Positions 7,720 to 15,638 of a stretch of DNA of 64,000 nt are shown here, one piece after another; position 1 is the stretch's first letter, and each line of letters begins with the position of its first letter. Under the pieces are notes generated by a model, which worked only from the letters and a program-made list of their open reading frames with translations, ran no database searches and was not told the origin of the DNA. Made by a program: the position numbers and the translations under genes. The stretch comes from JADHMP01 sp964386915 (lineage in GTDB: Bacteria; Bacteroidota; Bacteroidia; Flavobacteriales; Flavobacteriaceae): the NCBI GenBank assembly GCA_964386915.1, contig CAYLUQ010000005.1, positions 1 to 64,000 of the forward strand, read 5' to 3'.

Positions 7720-8264
7720 TATTGTGCTTGGCTGTTTAAATGAATCAAAGCAAAAATGGCATAATTGATCATATCTAAGTAGTTGGCATCAATTCCTTCA
7801 CTCACAATTGTTTTGCCTTGATTGTCTTCTATTTGTTTAACCCGTAAGAGTTTTTGCAAGATCAGATCCGTAAGAGAACTCACCCGCATATCGCGCCAAG
7901 CTTCTCCATAATCGTGATTTTTAGCTTCCATCAGGGTTTTAGCTTGTTCAAACTGTTTGTCATATTCACCAAGGGCTTGTTCAGGCGAAAAATCAGGCTG
8001 CTCTACCACACCGTTTTCCAATTGAATTAAGGCCATGATGGAATAGTTGATGATGCCAATAAATTCAGACTCCTGCCCTTCTTCAACCCGTTGTTCCGAC
8101 AATTCTTGGAGCCCTCGAATGCGTTGCGCCTTGATAAATATTTGATCGGTTAAGGAGGGCAAGCGAAGAATGCGCCAAGCAGCTCCATAATCCTGCATTT
8201 TTTTTTCAAATAAATCACGACAGCTTTGTCGAATCAAATTATATTCTTGCTGTGTAGCTTTCAA
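7719..8264 (-). CDS. DUF1599 protein with two tandem domains
   Basis: About 182 residues with an internal duplication. KKMQDYGAAWRILRLPSLTDQIFIKAQRIRGLQ with FIGIINYSIMALIQL is repeated as AKNHDYGEAWRDMRVSSLTDLILQKLLRVKQIE with YLDMINYAIFALIHL. This is the DUF1599 / nucleotide-modification-associated family; its reaction is unknown to me. I choose the TTG at 8264 because the next 20 codons upstream (to an ATG at 8324) look unlike protein and contain the folP promoter on the other strand. It starts the long minus-strand operon and is divergent from folP. Confidence 0.8.
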   Translation of the reverse strand: MKATQQEYNLIRQSCRDLFEKKMQDYGAAWRILRLPSLTDQIFIKAQRIRGLQELSEQRVEEGQESEFIGIINYSIMALIQLENGVVEQPDFSPEQALGEYDKQFEQAKTLMEAKNHDYGEAWRDMRVSSLTDLILQKLLRVKQIEDNQGKTIVSEGIDANYLDMINYAIFALIHLNSQAQ

Positions 8265-8275
8265 TACCCTTATTT

Positions 8276-8302
8276 TTGGAGTAAATTTCGAATATATTTT
8301 TG
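8276..8302 (+). promoter_or_regulatory. Promoter of folP
   Basis: TTG (8276-8278) and TATTTTTG (8295-8302), separated by 16 bases, match the Bacteroidota promoter pattern. The start codon of folP is 36 bases downstream. It lies inside the longest possible reading frame of the divergent DUF1599 gene, which supports a later start for that gene. Confidence 0.5.
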
Positions 8303-8337
8303 GGTTCAAAAAAATAAAAACCAAAAGTTATTAAAAG

Positions 8338-9168
8338 ATGTTTGAAAAATCGATTCAAATTAAGGGCGCCTTGCAGCATTTTGACACTCCTAAAATTATG
8401 GGGATTTTAAATATAACCCCTGATTCATTTTATGATGGCGGGCAGTTTCAAGAGCCTTTGGCAGCTGCGCAACAAGTGGAAAAAATGTTGCAAGAGGGTG
8501 CTGCTTATATTGATATAGGGGCCATGAGTTCCCGCCCGGGGAGTGACATACTAAATCCAGATGAAGAATTGAAACGCTTGCTGCCGGTGTTAGACTACCT
8601 GCTTAAACAATTTCCTACAGCTTGCTTTTCAGTGGATACTTTGCACAGTAAAGTTGCAGAGGTTGTTCTAGCCAAAGGAGTGACTCTGATTAATGATATT
8701 TCAGCAGGCCAAGCAGATCCCAATATGATGGCTGTGGTGAGTCGCTACAAAGCTACTTATGTGATGATGCACATGCAAGGTTTGCCACAAAATATGCAAG
8801 ACCACCCGAGCTATGAGAACCCCGTGCAAGAACTGTTGCACTTTTTTTCTGGCAAAATTGAGCAAGCTAAGGAGGCAGGTATTGATAATATCATCATTGA
8901 TCCGGGTTTTGGTTTTGGCAAAACAATAGCGCATAATTATGAAATCTTAAAACAGTTAAAAGCCTTTCAAACGTTTAATCTTCCACTATTAGTAGGCATT
9001 TCAAGAAAATCGATGATCTATAAACCCTTAGGGCTCTCCCCCGAAGAAGCCCTCAACGGCACCTCCGTCTTACACACCAAAGCTCTACTCGAAGGAGCCC
9101 AAATATTACGAGTGCACGATGTGAAAGCCGCTAAAGAATGTATCGATTTGGTAGCCCTAATGCAATAG
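8338..9168 (+). CDS. folP: Dihydropteroate synthase
   Basis: TIM-barrel enzyme of 276 residues joining p-aminobenzoate to 6-hydroxymethyl-dihydropterin pyrophosphate, in folate synthesis. The signatures GILNITPDSFYDGG (22-35), INDISAG (118-124) and DPGFGFGKT (188-196) are complete, and GAMSSRPGS forms the loop that binds both substrates. Length is typical. cdaA follows 28 bases later, the usual neighbour in Flavobacteriia. Confidence 0.97.
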   Translation: MFEKSIQIKGALQHFDTPKIMGILNITPDSFYDGGQFQEPLAAAQQVEKMLQEGAAYIDIGAMSSRPGSDILNPDEELKRLLPVLDYLLKQFPTACFSVDTLHSKVAEVVLAKGVTLINDISAGQADPNMMAVVSRYKATYVMMHMQGLPQNMQDHPSYENPVQELLHFFSGKIEQAKEAGIDNIIIDPGFGFGKTIAHNYEILKQLKAFQTFNLPLLVGISRKSMIYKPLGLSPEEALNGTSVLHTKALLEGAQILRVHDVKAAKECIDLVALMQ

Positions 9169-9196
9169 ATTTTTTAATTTTACCAAAAGCAGCTAT

Positions 9197-9982
9197 TTGA
9201 ATACACTAGATTTTCTTGACCTTTCGTTTGTTGACGTCTTTGACATCTTGCTTGTGGCTCTTTTGCTATTCTCCCTCTATAAGCTGGTTCGAGGCACCGT
9301 TGCGATCAATATTTTTATCGGGATTGTAATCATTTATGTGATCTGGAAGCTCACGGCAGCCCTAAAGATGGATATGTTGAGTAGCATTTTAGGCAATTTT
9401 ATCAGTGTTGGTTTTTTTGCCCTTATTGTTGTTTTTCAACAAGAGATCAGAAAGTTTCTGCTCCTCATTGGTTCAACCAATTTTACCAATCGTAAACGTG
9501 TAGTGCGTTTTTTCGATTTTTTAAAGCAAACCCAAAGCAGCGGTTCTTTGCAACTCAAAACCCTTGTAGCCGAGTGCATGCAAATGGCCAAAAGCAAAAC
9601 AGGAGCCCTCATTGTGCTGGAACAAAACAACAACCTCGATTTTTTGATTATGAGTGACAATGAAGTGCAGCTTAGTTTAGCGCCTCAAATGCTAGAAACG
9701 CTCTTCTTTAAAAATGGACCCATGCATGATGGTGCCATCATCTTAAGACAAAATAATATTATTGCTACCCGTGTAGTGCTGCCCGTTTCCCAAGAAAAAC
9801 TCCCTAAAAAATACGGCCTTAGACACCGCGCAGGACTAGGGCTTTCAGAAAAAACAGATGCGCTTGTGTTGGTGATTTCAGAACAAAGAGGAAGCATTAG
9901 CTACATAAAAGATGGTAATCTCCAAGATATTGAATCAGCAGAAGAATTAAGTGCGCAACTCAGAGCAGATTTAAATCTGTAA
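9197..9982 (+). CDS. cdaA: Membrane diadenylate cyclase (CdaA type)
   Basis: Makes the second messenger c-di-AMP from two ATP. The 261-residue protein has three N-terminal membrane segments (about 13-30, 36-52, 68-84) followed by a DAC domain with both catalytic motifs: MHDGA (176-180) and LRHRAG (208-213). The start is a TTG; no ATG exists in this frame before the second membrane segment is complete. It follows folP closely and converges on the ABC exporter with a one-base gap. No c-di-AMP receptor gene is adjacent. Confidence 0.93.
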   Translation: MNTLDFLDLSFVDVFDILLVALLLFSLYKLVRGTVAINIFIGIVIIYVIWKLTAALKMDMLSSILGNFISVGFFALIVVFQQEIRKFLLLIGSTNFTNRKRVVRFFDFLKQTQSSGSLQLKTLVAECMQMAKSKTGALIVLEQNNNLDFLIMSDNEVQLSLAPQMLETLFFKNGPMHDGAIILRQNNIIATRVVLPVSQEKLPKKYGLRHRAGLGLSEKTDALVLVISEQRGSISYIKDGNLQDIESAEELSAQLRADLNL

Positions 9983-9983
9983 C

Positions 9984-11747
9984 CTATACAGCTGATTCTG
10001 CTGCAAATTGAATTTCATAAAGCTTGGCATAGTGCCCTTGCGAAAGTTGCATGAGTTCTTCGTGGGTTCCCATTTCAACTATTTGTCCTTGTTCCATCAC
10101 AATAATGCGATCTGCATTTCGAACCGTGGCCAAACGATGGGCAATAATGATAGATGTTTTGCCTTTTGTTAAAACGGCTGTTGCCTTTTGAATGAGCTCT
10201 TCTGAATAAGTGTCTATAGAAGAAGTAGCTTCATCCAATACCAAAATGTTGGGTTGGGTAATATAGGCCCTCAAAAAAGCAATGAGTTGACGCTGACCAG
10301 CTGAAAGCAACACCCCTCTTTCTTTTACATTATAGTGGTATTTTCCTGGTAGGGATTCAATAAAATCATGCACCCCAATTTCTTTGGCGGCTTTAACAAC
10401 CTCTTCTTCACTAATGCTATCGTCAAAAAGAATAATGTTGTTGTAGAGCGAATCGGCAAACAAAAAAACATCTTGCAAAACAATGGCCACCTCTTCACGG
10501 AGGCTTTGCAATTTAAAGTCTTTAATGGAAGTGCCGTCTATGGTAATTTTACCTTGATCAAAATCATAAAAACGTGACAAGAGGTTGATAATGGTAGATT
10601 TTCCAGCTCCTGTTGCACCAACTATGGCTACCGTTTCACCTTTGTTAATTTGGAATGAAATGCCTTTTAACACCTCTTCATCGGGGATATAGGAAAAATG
10701 AACCTGATCAAAAATAATATCACCTTTTAGGTTTTTAGCCGATTTTTTGCCCTTGTCTTCAATGCTATTGGAAGTGGCTAAGAGGGCAAAAATACGTTCC
10801 ACCGCAACCATTCCCATTTGCAGCGTATTGAATTTGTCTGCTATTTGACGTAGGGGTCTAAAAAGCATTTGAGACATTTGAATAAAAAGAAAAATGGTTC
10901 CCAACGAAATACTCCCACTGCCAATAGCATTATAGCCCCCATACCAAACCAAAAGTCCTATGGTGATGGAAGAAACAATTTCTGCAACCGGAAAAAAGAT
11001 GGAATTGAACCAAACCGTTTTTAACCAAGCCTTTTTGTGCTTTTCATTAATGGCAACAAAATTTTCATATTCCATTTGTTCACGGTGAAATATTTGAACG
11101 ATTTTCATACCACTTATACGCTCTTGCACAAATGTATTGAGGTTGGCCACTTGTAAGCGCACTTCTTCAAAGGCTTTTTTCATGGCTTTTTGAAAAAGTC
11201 GAGTAGCATAAATGATTACTGGAAAAATAGAAAATACGATGAGTGACAAACGCCAATCCACTGCTAACATCACTACTATAACCACCGCCATTTTTAAAAA
11301 GTCGGCAATAATCATAAAGAGCCCTTGTGAGAAAATGCTGGCAATGGTCTCAATATCATTAACCGAACGGGTGACCAATCTTCCTACGGCTGTGGTATCA
11401 AAATAGGCCATTTTAAATTGGATGATTTTTTGAAACAAATCTACCCGCAAATCTTTCACCACTTTTTGTCCTAACCAGTTGGCATAGAACACAAAGAGAA
11501 ATTGAAATAGAACTTCCATAAAAAGGGCAGCAAACATATAGAGTGTCATACGGAACGTACCCTCAAAATCACGCAATTGAATGTGATCGTCAACTGTAAT
11601 TTTAAGCAAATAGGGCGTTAAATTGGAAAAGAGTGATAATAAAATTGCCGCCGAAAAAACAAAATAGTAGGTCTTTTTATAGGGCTTCACATAATACAAT
11701 AAGGACCTAAAAAGCTTAAAATCAAAAAAGGTTGCGGTTTTACTCAT
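9984..11747 (-). CDS. ABC exporter, fused membrane and ATPase domains
   Basis: Half-transporter of about 587 residues. The N-terminal six-helix exporter domain (roughly 1-320) contains the coupling-helix regions. The ATPase domain has Walker A GATGAGKSTI, a signature reading LSAGQRQLIAF, and Walker B ILVLDEATSSID, then the H-loop IIAHRL. It resembles lipid/multidrug exporters of the MsbA/YheI type and probably dimerises. The ATG at 11747 is preferred over one at 11759, which lies deeper inside truA. The gene is coupled to truA with an 8-base overlap. Its substrate is not evident. Confidence 0.88.
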   Translation of the reverse strand: MSKTATFFDFKLFRSLLYYVKPYKKTYYFVFSAAILLSLFSNLTPYLLKITVDDHIQLRDFEGTFRMTLYMFAALFMEVLFQFLFVFYANWLGQKVVKDLRVDLFQKIIQFKMAYFDTTAVGRLVTRSVNDIETIASIFSQGLFMIIADFLKMAVVIVVMLAVDWRLSLIVFSIFPVIIYATRLFQKAMKKAFEEVRLQVANLNTFVQERISGMKIVQIFHREQMEYENFVAINEKHKKAWLKTVWFNSIFFPVAEIVSSITIGLLVWYGGYNAIGSGSISLGTIFLFIQMSQMLFRPLRQIADKFNTLQMGMVAVERIFALLATSNSIEDKGKKSAKNLKGDIIFDQVHFSYIPDEEVLKGISFQINKGETVAIVGATGAGKSTIINLLSRFYDFDQGKITIDGTSIKDFKLQSLREEVAIVLQDVFLFADSLYNNIILFDDSISEEEVVKAAKEIGVHDFIESLPGKYHYNVKERGVLLSAGQRQLIAFLRAYITQPNILVLDEATSSIDTYSEELIQKATAVLTKGKTSIIIAHRLATVRNADRIIVMEQGQIVEMGTHEELMQLSQGHYAKLYEIQFAAESAV

Positions 11748-12492
11748 GTAGATAAACACTTTTTGGATATTCCACCTGAGTTAAAAAAAGTCCCTGTGCC
11801 GGAACAGAATAGCCTGCCAGGGAACGGTTTTTAGAACGGATAATATGATGCAAATCTTCTATCGTTTTCTTTTTCAAACCAATTTCTATTAGAGTGCCTA
11901 CAATGGCTCTTACCATGTTGCGCAAAAATCGGTTGGCTTTGATGGTAAAGATATAACCGTTTTTGGTTTTCTCCCATTTTGCATAACTGATCTTACATAA
12001 AAAGGTTTTAACATCTGTATTGGATTTGGAAAAACACTCAAAATCTTCATAGCCGAGCAACACCTCAGCCGCTTTATTCATCTGTTCAAAATCCAAGGCT
12101 TGATGAAGGCCATATTGCATATCATTCCCAAAAGGAGTTTTTTGAGTTTGGACGTGATATTGATAAGTTCTAGACAAGGCATCAAAACGGGCATGTGCAT
12201 CTGGTTTGACAGCTTGCACCGAATGAAGAGCAATATCTTTTGGAAGAAATTGATTGAGCCTATAGACCCATTGCGCCGCATCGTCAATGGGGTTGTCTAC
12301 GTCAAAATGCGCAACCATTTGTTGGGCATGCACACCCGTATCGGTTCTTCCGGCTGCTACCAAAGGGGAAGGAGATTTTAAAAGAATTTCAAAAGCATCT
12401 TCTAGCACCTCTTGCACAGACACTGCATTGGGCTGTCTTTGCCATCCGTGGTAGTGGGTGCCAGCATAAGAAAAATCTATAAAATAGCGCAC
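11740..12492 (-). CDS. truA: tRNA pseudouridine synthase A
   Basis: Modifies positions 38-40 of the anticodon stem-loop. The 250-residue product has the catalytic Asp in AAGRTDTGVHA (near residue 52), YRYHV-type strand TYQYHV, and the C-terminal RFLRNMVRAIVGTLIEIG motif. Translation begins with GTG at 12492. A -7 box TATCTTTG lies on the minus strand at 12513-12520, placing the transcript start about 15 bases before the GTG. Confidence 0.95.
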   Translation of the reverse strand: MRYFIDFSYAGTHYHGWQRQPNAVSVQEVLEDAFEILLKSPSPLVAAGRTDTGVHAQQMVAHFDVDNPIDDAAQWVYRLNQFLPKDIALHSVQAVKPDAHARFDALSRTYQYHVQTQKTPFGNDMQYGLHQALDFEQMNKAAEVLLGYEDFECFSKSNTDVKTFLCKISYAKWEKTKNGYIFTIKANRFLRNMVRAIVGTLIEIGLKKKTIEDLHHIIRSKNRSLAGYSVPAQGLFLTQVEYPKSVYLHE

Positions 12493-12512
12493 TTGGTTTT
12501 TATTTTACTGCG

Positions 12513-12520
12513 CAAAGATA
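12513..12520 (-). promoter_or_regulatory. -7 box of truA
   Basis: TATCTTTG on the minus strand is a full match to TAnnTTTG, 20 bases before the GTG start. No clear TTG element is seen at the expected distance upstream. Confidence 0.45.
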
Positions 12521-12568
12521 TGGGTTTTAGAAAGCTCTAGAAGAAAATGAATCGATTGGTTAAAAAAC

Positions 12569-13025
12569 CTATTTTGAATTGACAAGCCCATTAGACTCTG
12601 CTTGAGCTTGATACTTTTTTAATAAACGTAAGACTTCTTCAACTTCCTTTTTTTTGTAGGATTTAAATACTTCTGTTTTCAAAGCCCCTCTTTTTACCTG
12701 TATCAATGTTCCAGCCTCTTTATAATTTACTACTGCCGTTAGAACCAAAAAAATCACTGAAATGAGGGTGTAAATGGATCCGTCGCTAACTAAAAAATGG
12801 AATATTACAATTTCCAATAGAAGCACCGCCAAACAGCAAAAAATATAATATATCCTTTTTCTCTTTAGGCATATGATTTGCTCAATTTCATGATAATAAA
12901 TTGTTTTGGGAATATGATCCGGTTGGAATTGAAATTGGATCGTGTCTTCATAAAAAGAAATAACACTCTTTTGCTTTCCGGAGCATATATTGATGTTTGA
13001 TTTTAAGTAATGGGGCGGTATTCAT
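12569..13025 (-). pseudogene. Small membrane-protein gene broken by a probable one-base frameshift
   Basis: The minus strand has an open frame from just inside 13020 down to the stop at 12569, but its upstream part has no ATG, GTG or TTG. An ATG at 13025 is out of frame by one base. Removing one base from the run of four Gs at 13012-13015 (plus strand) joins them into about 151 residues: MNTA, then HYLKSNINICSGKQKS, an acidic amphipathic part, KRKR, and two membrane segments (IFCCLAVLLLEIVIFHFL and YTLISVIFLVLTAVVNY). A charged tail ends in NGLVNSK. Only the last 87 codons, from a TTG at 12832, would be translated as the sequence stands. No family recognised. A sequencing error is equally possible. 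Confidence 0.55.
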
Positions 13026-13065
13026 GAATTGATTACATTTGGGAGACCTTTCAAAGATACACATT

Positions 13066-13593
13066 TTGAAAAAAATTCTTTTGCTATCGGACACCCACGG
13101 CTGTCTGGACGAAAAAATCCTAAATCATGTAGAACAAGCCGATGAAGTTTGGCATGCGGGCGATATAGGAAAAATGAGTGTGCTGGATAAATTGGCAAAA
13201 ATGAAACCCCTACGTGCCGTATATGGCAATATAGATTCGCACAGCATACGCCAAGAAGCCCCCGAATATTTGTGTTTTAATTGCGAAGGACTCAAGGTGC
13301 TAATGTTGCATATAGGCGGTTCTCCTGGCCGCTATGTGCCACGCGCTAAAGCATTAATCACGGAACATCAACCCAAGCTTTTTGTTTGTGGTCATTCACA
13401 TATTTTAAAAGTTATTCAAGACCCTAAATACGGTCATTTACATATGAATCCCGGTGCTGTAGGCATTTCGGGTTTTCATAAAATACGCACCCTCTTGCGT
13501 TTTCAACTAGAGGACGGCAAAATCAACCATTTAGAAGCTATTGAATTGGGTTTGCGTGGAGCCCTATCGAATGCGGTCAACGGAGCGGACTAG
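13066..13593 (+). CDS. YfcE/MJ0936-type metallophosphoesterase
   Basis: Calcineurin-like phosphodiesterase of 176 residues. The metal-binding motifs appear in order: LSDTHG, HAGDIG, VYGNID, LHIGG, CGHSH and MNPGA. I start it at the TTG of codon 13066, giving MKKILLLSDTHG, the family's usual N-terminus; an upstream TTG at 13039 would add nine unusual residues. The last 30 bases overlap the end of the convergent DUF4293 gene. Cellular substrate unknown. Confidence 0.9.
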   Translation: MKKILLLSDTHGCLDEKILNHVEQADEVWHAGDIGKMSVLDKLAKMKPLRAVYGNIDSHSIRQEAPEYLCFNCEGLKVLMLHIGGSPGRYVPRAKALITEHQPKLFVCGHSHILKVIQDPKYGHLHMNPGAVGISGFHKIRTLLRFQLEDGKINHLEAIELGLRGALSNAVNGAD

Positions 13594-13941
13594 TGCCTCG
13601 TCTTTTAAGATGCCCCGACGAGCAAGAAGAAGTAAAATAAAATGAATGCCACTGAGCACCACTACTAAAATAGATTCACCATTCCCACCTGGTTGCATAA
13701 GTGAAGGGAGATAAAAACCAATTTGAACCACTTGCACCATGAGCAATAGAACACATAAACGGGCTTGGATTGGCCTTTTTTTAAACCACAACAAACACAC
13801 TAAGGACAATACAGGGGTTAGCACAAAACCATAATAGGCTGCAAAAAGAGTGTCGGTTTGAACGGGTGTAAGTGCAAAAAACAAATATGCCGAAAAAATG
13901 AACAGTAATAATAAATATAGGGACTGAAGGCGTTGAATCAT
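13564..13941 (-). CDS. DUF4293 membrane protein
   Basis: 125 residues with four hydrophobic segments, beginning MIQRLQSLYLLLLFIFSAYLF and ending in the family tail ARRGILKDEALVRSVDRIR. This layout is the Bacteroidota-specific DUF4293 family of unknown function, commonly beside rho. Its last ten codons overlap the phosphoesterase gene tail to tail. A -7 box TAATTTTG is on the minus strand at 13955-13962. Confidence 0.87.
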   Translation of the reverse strand: MIQRLQSLYLLLLFIFSAYLFFALTPVQTDTLFAAYYGFVLTPVLSLVCLLWFKKRPIQARLCVLLLMVQVVQIGFYLPSLMQPGGNGESILVVVLSGIHFILLLLARRGILKDEALVRSVDRIR

Positions 13942-13954
13942 GGGTGTTTTTTTA

Positions 13955-13962
13955 CAAAATTA
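13955..13962 (-). promoter_or_regulatory. -7 box of the DUF4293 gene
   Basis: TAATTTTG on the minus strand matches TAnnTTTG, 14 bases before the ATG. The upstream DNA is a run of A/T tracts without a clean TTG. Confidence 0.4.
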
Positions 13963-14083
13963 AGTTTTTTTTAAAATTGCTTTTTTTTAACATAAAATTT
14001 GTAATATTGCTTCATACTTCTGACACGACAGAGACCAATTTATACCATCCCTTTTCAATTTTTTTCACTTTTATTAATTCTAT

Positions 14084-15619
14084 ATGTACGAAATAGCGAC
14101 GCTTAAGACTAAAAAGCTTCCTGAATTGCAAGAAATTGCCAAAACAATTGGCGTAAAGCGCATTACTGGGCTTAAAAAAATGGATTTGATTTATCAAATT
14201 ATTGATTTTATCGCTTCAAATCCAGATTCTATTCCTTCTAAAAAAGAAGACCAAAAAGAAGCACAAGAAGAAAAGACCCCTAAAATCAAGCCGCTTCAAC
14301 CGGTCAAGAAAAACAATGCGCCTTTAGCTAAGGAAAAAAAGGAAAATTTCACACCGGAGAGTCGTCCCAACGGCCACAATAATCAAAACAACAACAACAA
14401 CAACAACCCCAACAACAACGGAAAAAATAAAAACAAAAAATTTAAAGGAGAGGTCAACCATAACAAAGACCACCGCAATCGCTACAGAGAGCCCGATTTT
14501 GAATTTGATGGTATTGTAACTACCGAAGGGGTGTTAGAAATTATGTCTGAGGGCTATGGCTTTTTGCGTTCTTCTGACTATAACTATCTATCCTCTCCAG
14601 ACGATGTCTATGTATCGCAATCGCAAATTCGTCTCTTTGGATTAAAAACAGGGGATACAGTATTGGGCACAGTGCGACCCCCTAAAGAAGGTGAAAAATA
14701 TTTCCCACTTATCAAAGTGGATTTCATCAACGGATTAGAACCCAAATTGGTACGAGATCGGGTTTCTTTTGAACATCTAACCCCTCTTTTCCCTCAAGAA
14801 AAATTCAATTTAGCTGATAAAAACAGTACCATTTCTACTCGTATTATGGATTTGTTTTCACCCATCGGAAAAGGGCAACGCGGCATGATTGTATCACAAC
14901 CCAAAACTGGGAAAACCATGCTCCTTAAAGATATTGCCAATGCCATTTCTGCGAATCATCCGGAGGTCTATCAATTGATTTTATTGATTGATGAGCGTCC
15001 TGAGGAGGTTACCGATATGCAACGCAACGTAGACGGAGAAGTGGTTGCTTCTACCTTTGATGAGCCTGCTGACCGACACGTTAAAGTTGCTAACATAGTG
15101 CTTGAAAAAGCCAAACGCTTGGTAGAATGTGGACATGATGTTGTGATTTTATTAGATTCTATTACGCGTTTAGCACGAGCCTATAATACAGTTCAACCCG
15201 CTTCTGGAAAGATTTTGAGTGGTGGTGTAGACGCCAATGCGCTTCACAAACCCAAACGTTTCTTTGGAGCCGCCCGAAATATTGAACGCGGGGGATCTCT
15301 TTCTATCATTGCCACAGCCTTAACCGAAACCGGTTCTAAAATGGACGAGGTTATTTTTGAAGAATTTAAAGGAACCGGTAACATGGAATTGCAGTTGGAT
15401 AGAAGAATTGCCAACCGCCGAATTTTCCCTGCCATCGATTTGATTTCTTCCAGCACACGTAGAGATGATTTACTCTTGGATGAAAATACCATTCAACGTA
15501 TGTGGATTATGCGTAAATATCTAGCTGATATGAATCCGGTGGAGGCCATGGAATTTATTAATGATCGTTTTAAACGCACACAAAGCAACGAAGAGTTTTT
15601 GATTTCTATGAATCAATAG
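14084..15619 (+). CDS. rho: Transcription termination factor Rho
   Basis: Hexameric RNA translocase of 511 residues, long for Rho. It starts with a SAP-like helical segment (MYEIATLKTKKLPELQEIAKTIG). A low-complexity insert of about 100 residues follows, rich in Lys, Glu and then Asn, with an Asn run around residues 105-117. Next come the cold-shock-like RNA domain (GVLEIMSEGYGFLRS) and the ATPase domain with Walker A SQPKTGKTML and Walker B VVILLDSITRLARAYN. The secondary RNA site region is intact. Bacteroidota Rho proteins often carry such inserts. The leader before the ATG is AT-rich, with several near-consensus -7 boxes. Confidence 0.97.
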   Translation: MYEIATLKTKKLPELQEIAKTIGVKRITGLKKMDLIYQIIDFIASNPDSIPSKKEDQKEAQEEKTPKIKPLQPVKKNNAPLAKEKKENFTPESRPNGHNNQNNNNNNNPNNNGKNKNKKFKGEVNHNKDHRNRYREPDFEFDGIVTTEGVLEIMSEGYGFLRSSDYNYLSSPDDVYVSQSQIRLFGLKTGDTVLGTVRPPKEGEKYFPLIKVDFINGLEPKLVRDRVSFEHLTPLFPQEKFNLADKNSTISTRIMDLFSPIGKGQRGMIVSQPKTGKTMLLKDIANAISANHPEVYQLILLIDERPEEVTDMQRNVDGEVVASTFDEPADRHVKVANIVLEKAKRLVECGHDVVILLDSITRLARAYNTVQPASGKILSGGVDANALHKPKRFFGAARNIERGGSLSIIATALTETGSKMDEVIFEEFKGTGNMELQLDRRIANRRIFPAIDLISSSTRRDDLLLDENTIQRMWIMRKYLADMNPVEAMEFINDRFKRTQSNEEFLISMNQ

Positions 15620-15638
15620 AGCACTCCCCACCCGTTGG

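Noticed and set aside
14380..14450. AAC-rich repeat inside rho
   Set aside because: It is an in-frame Asn-rich linker of the protein, common in Bacteroidota Rho, not a CRISPR or independent repeat.
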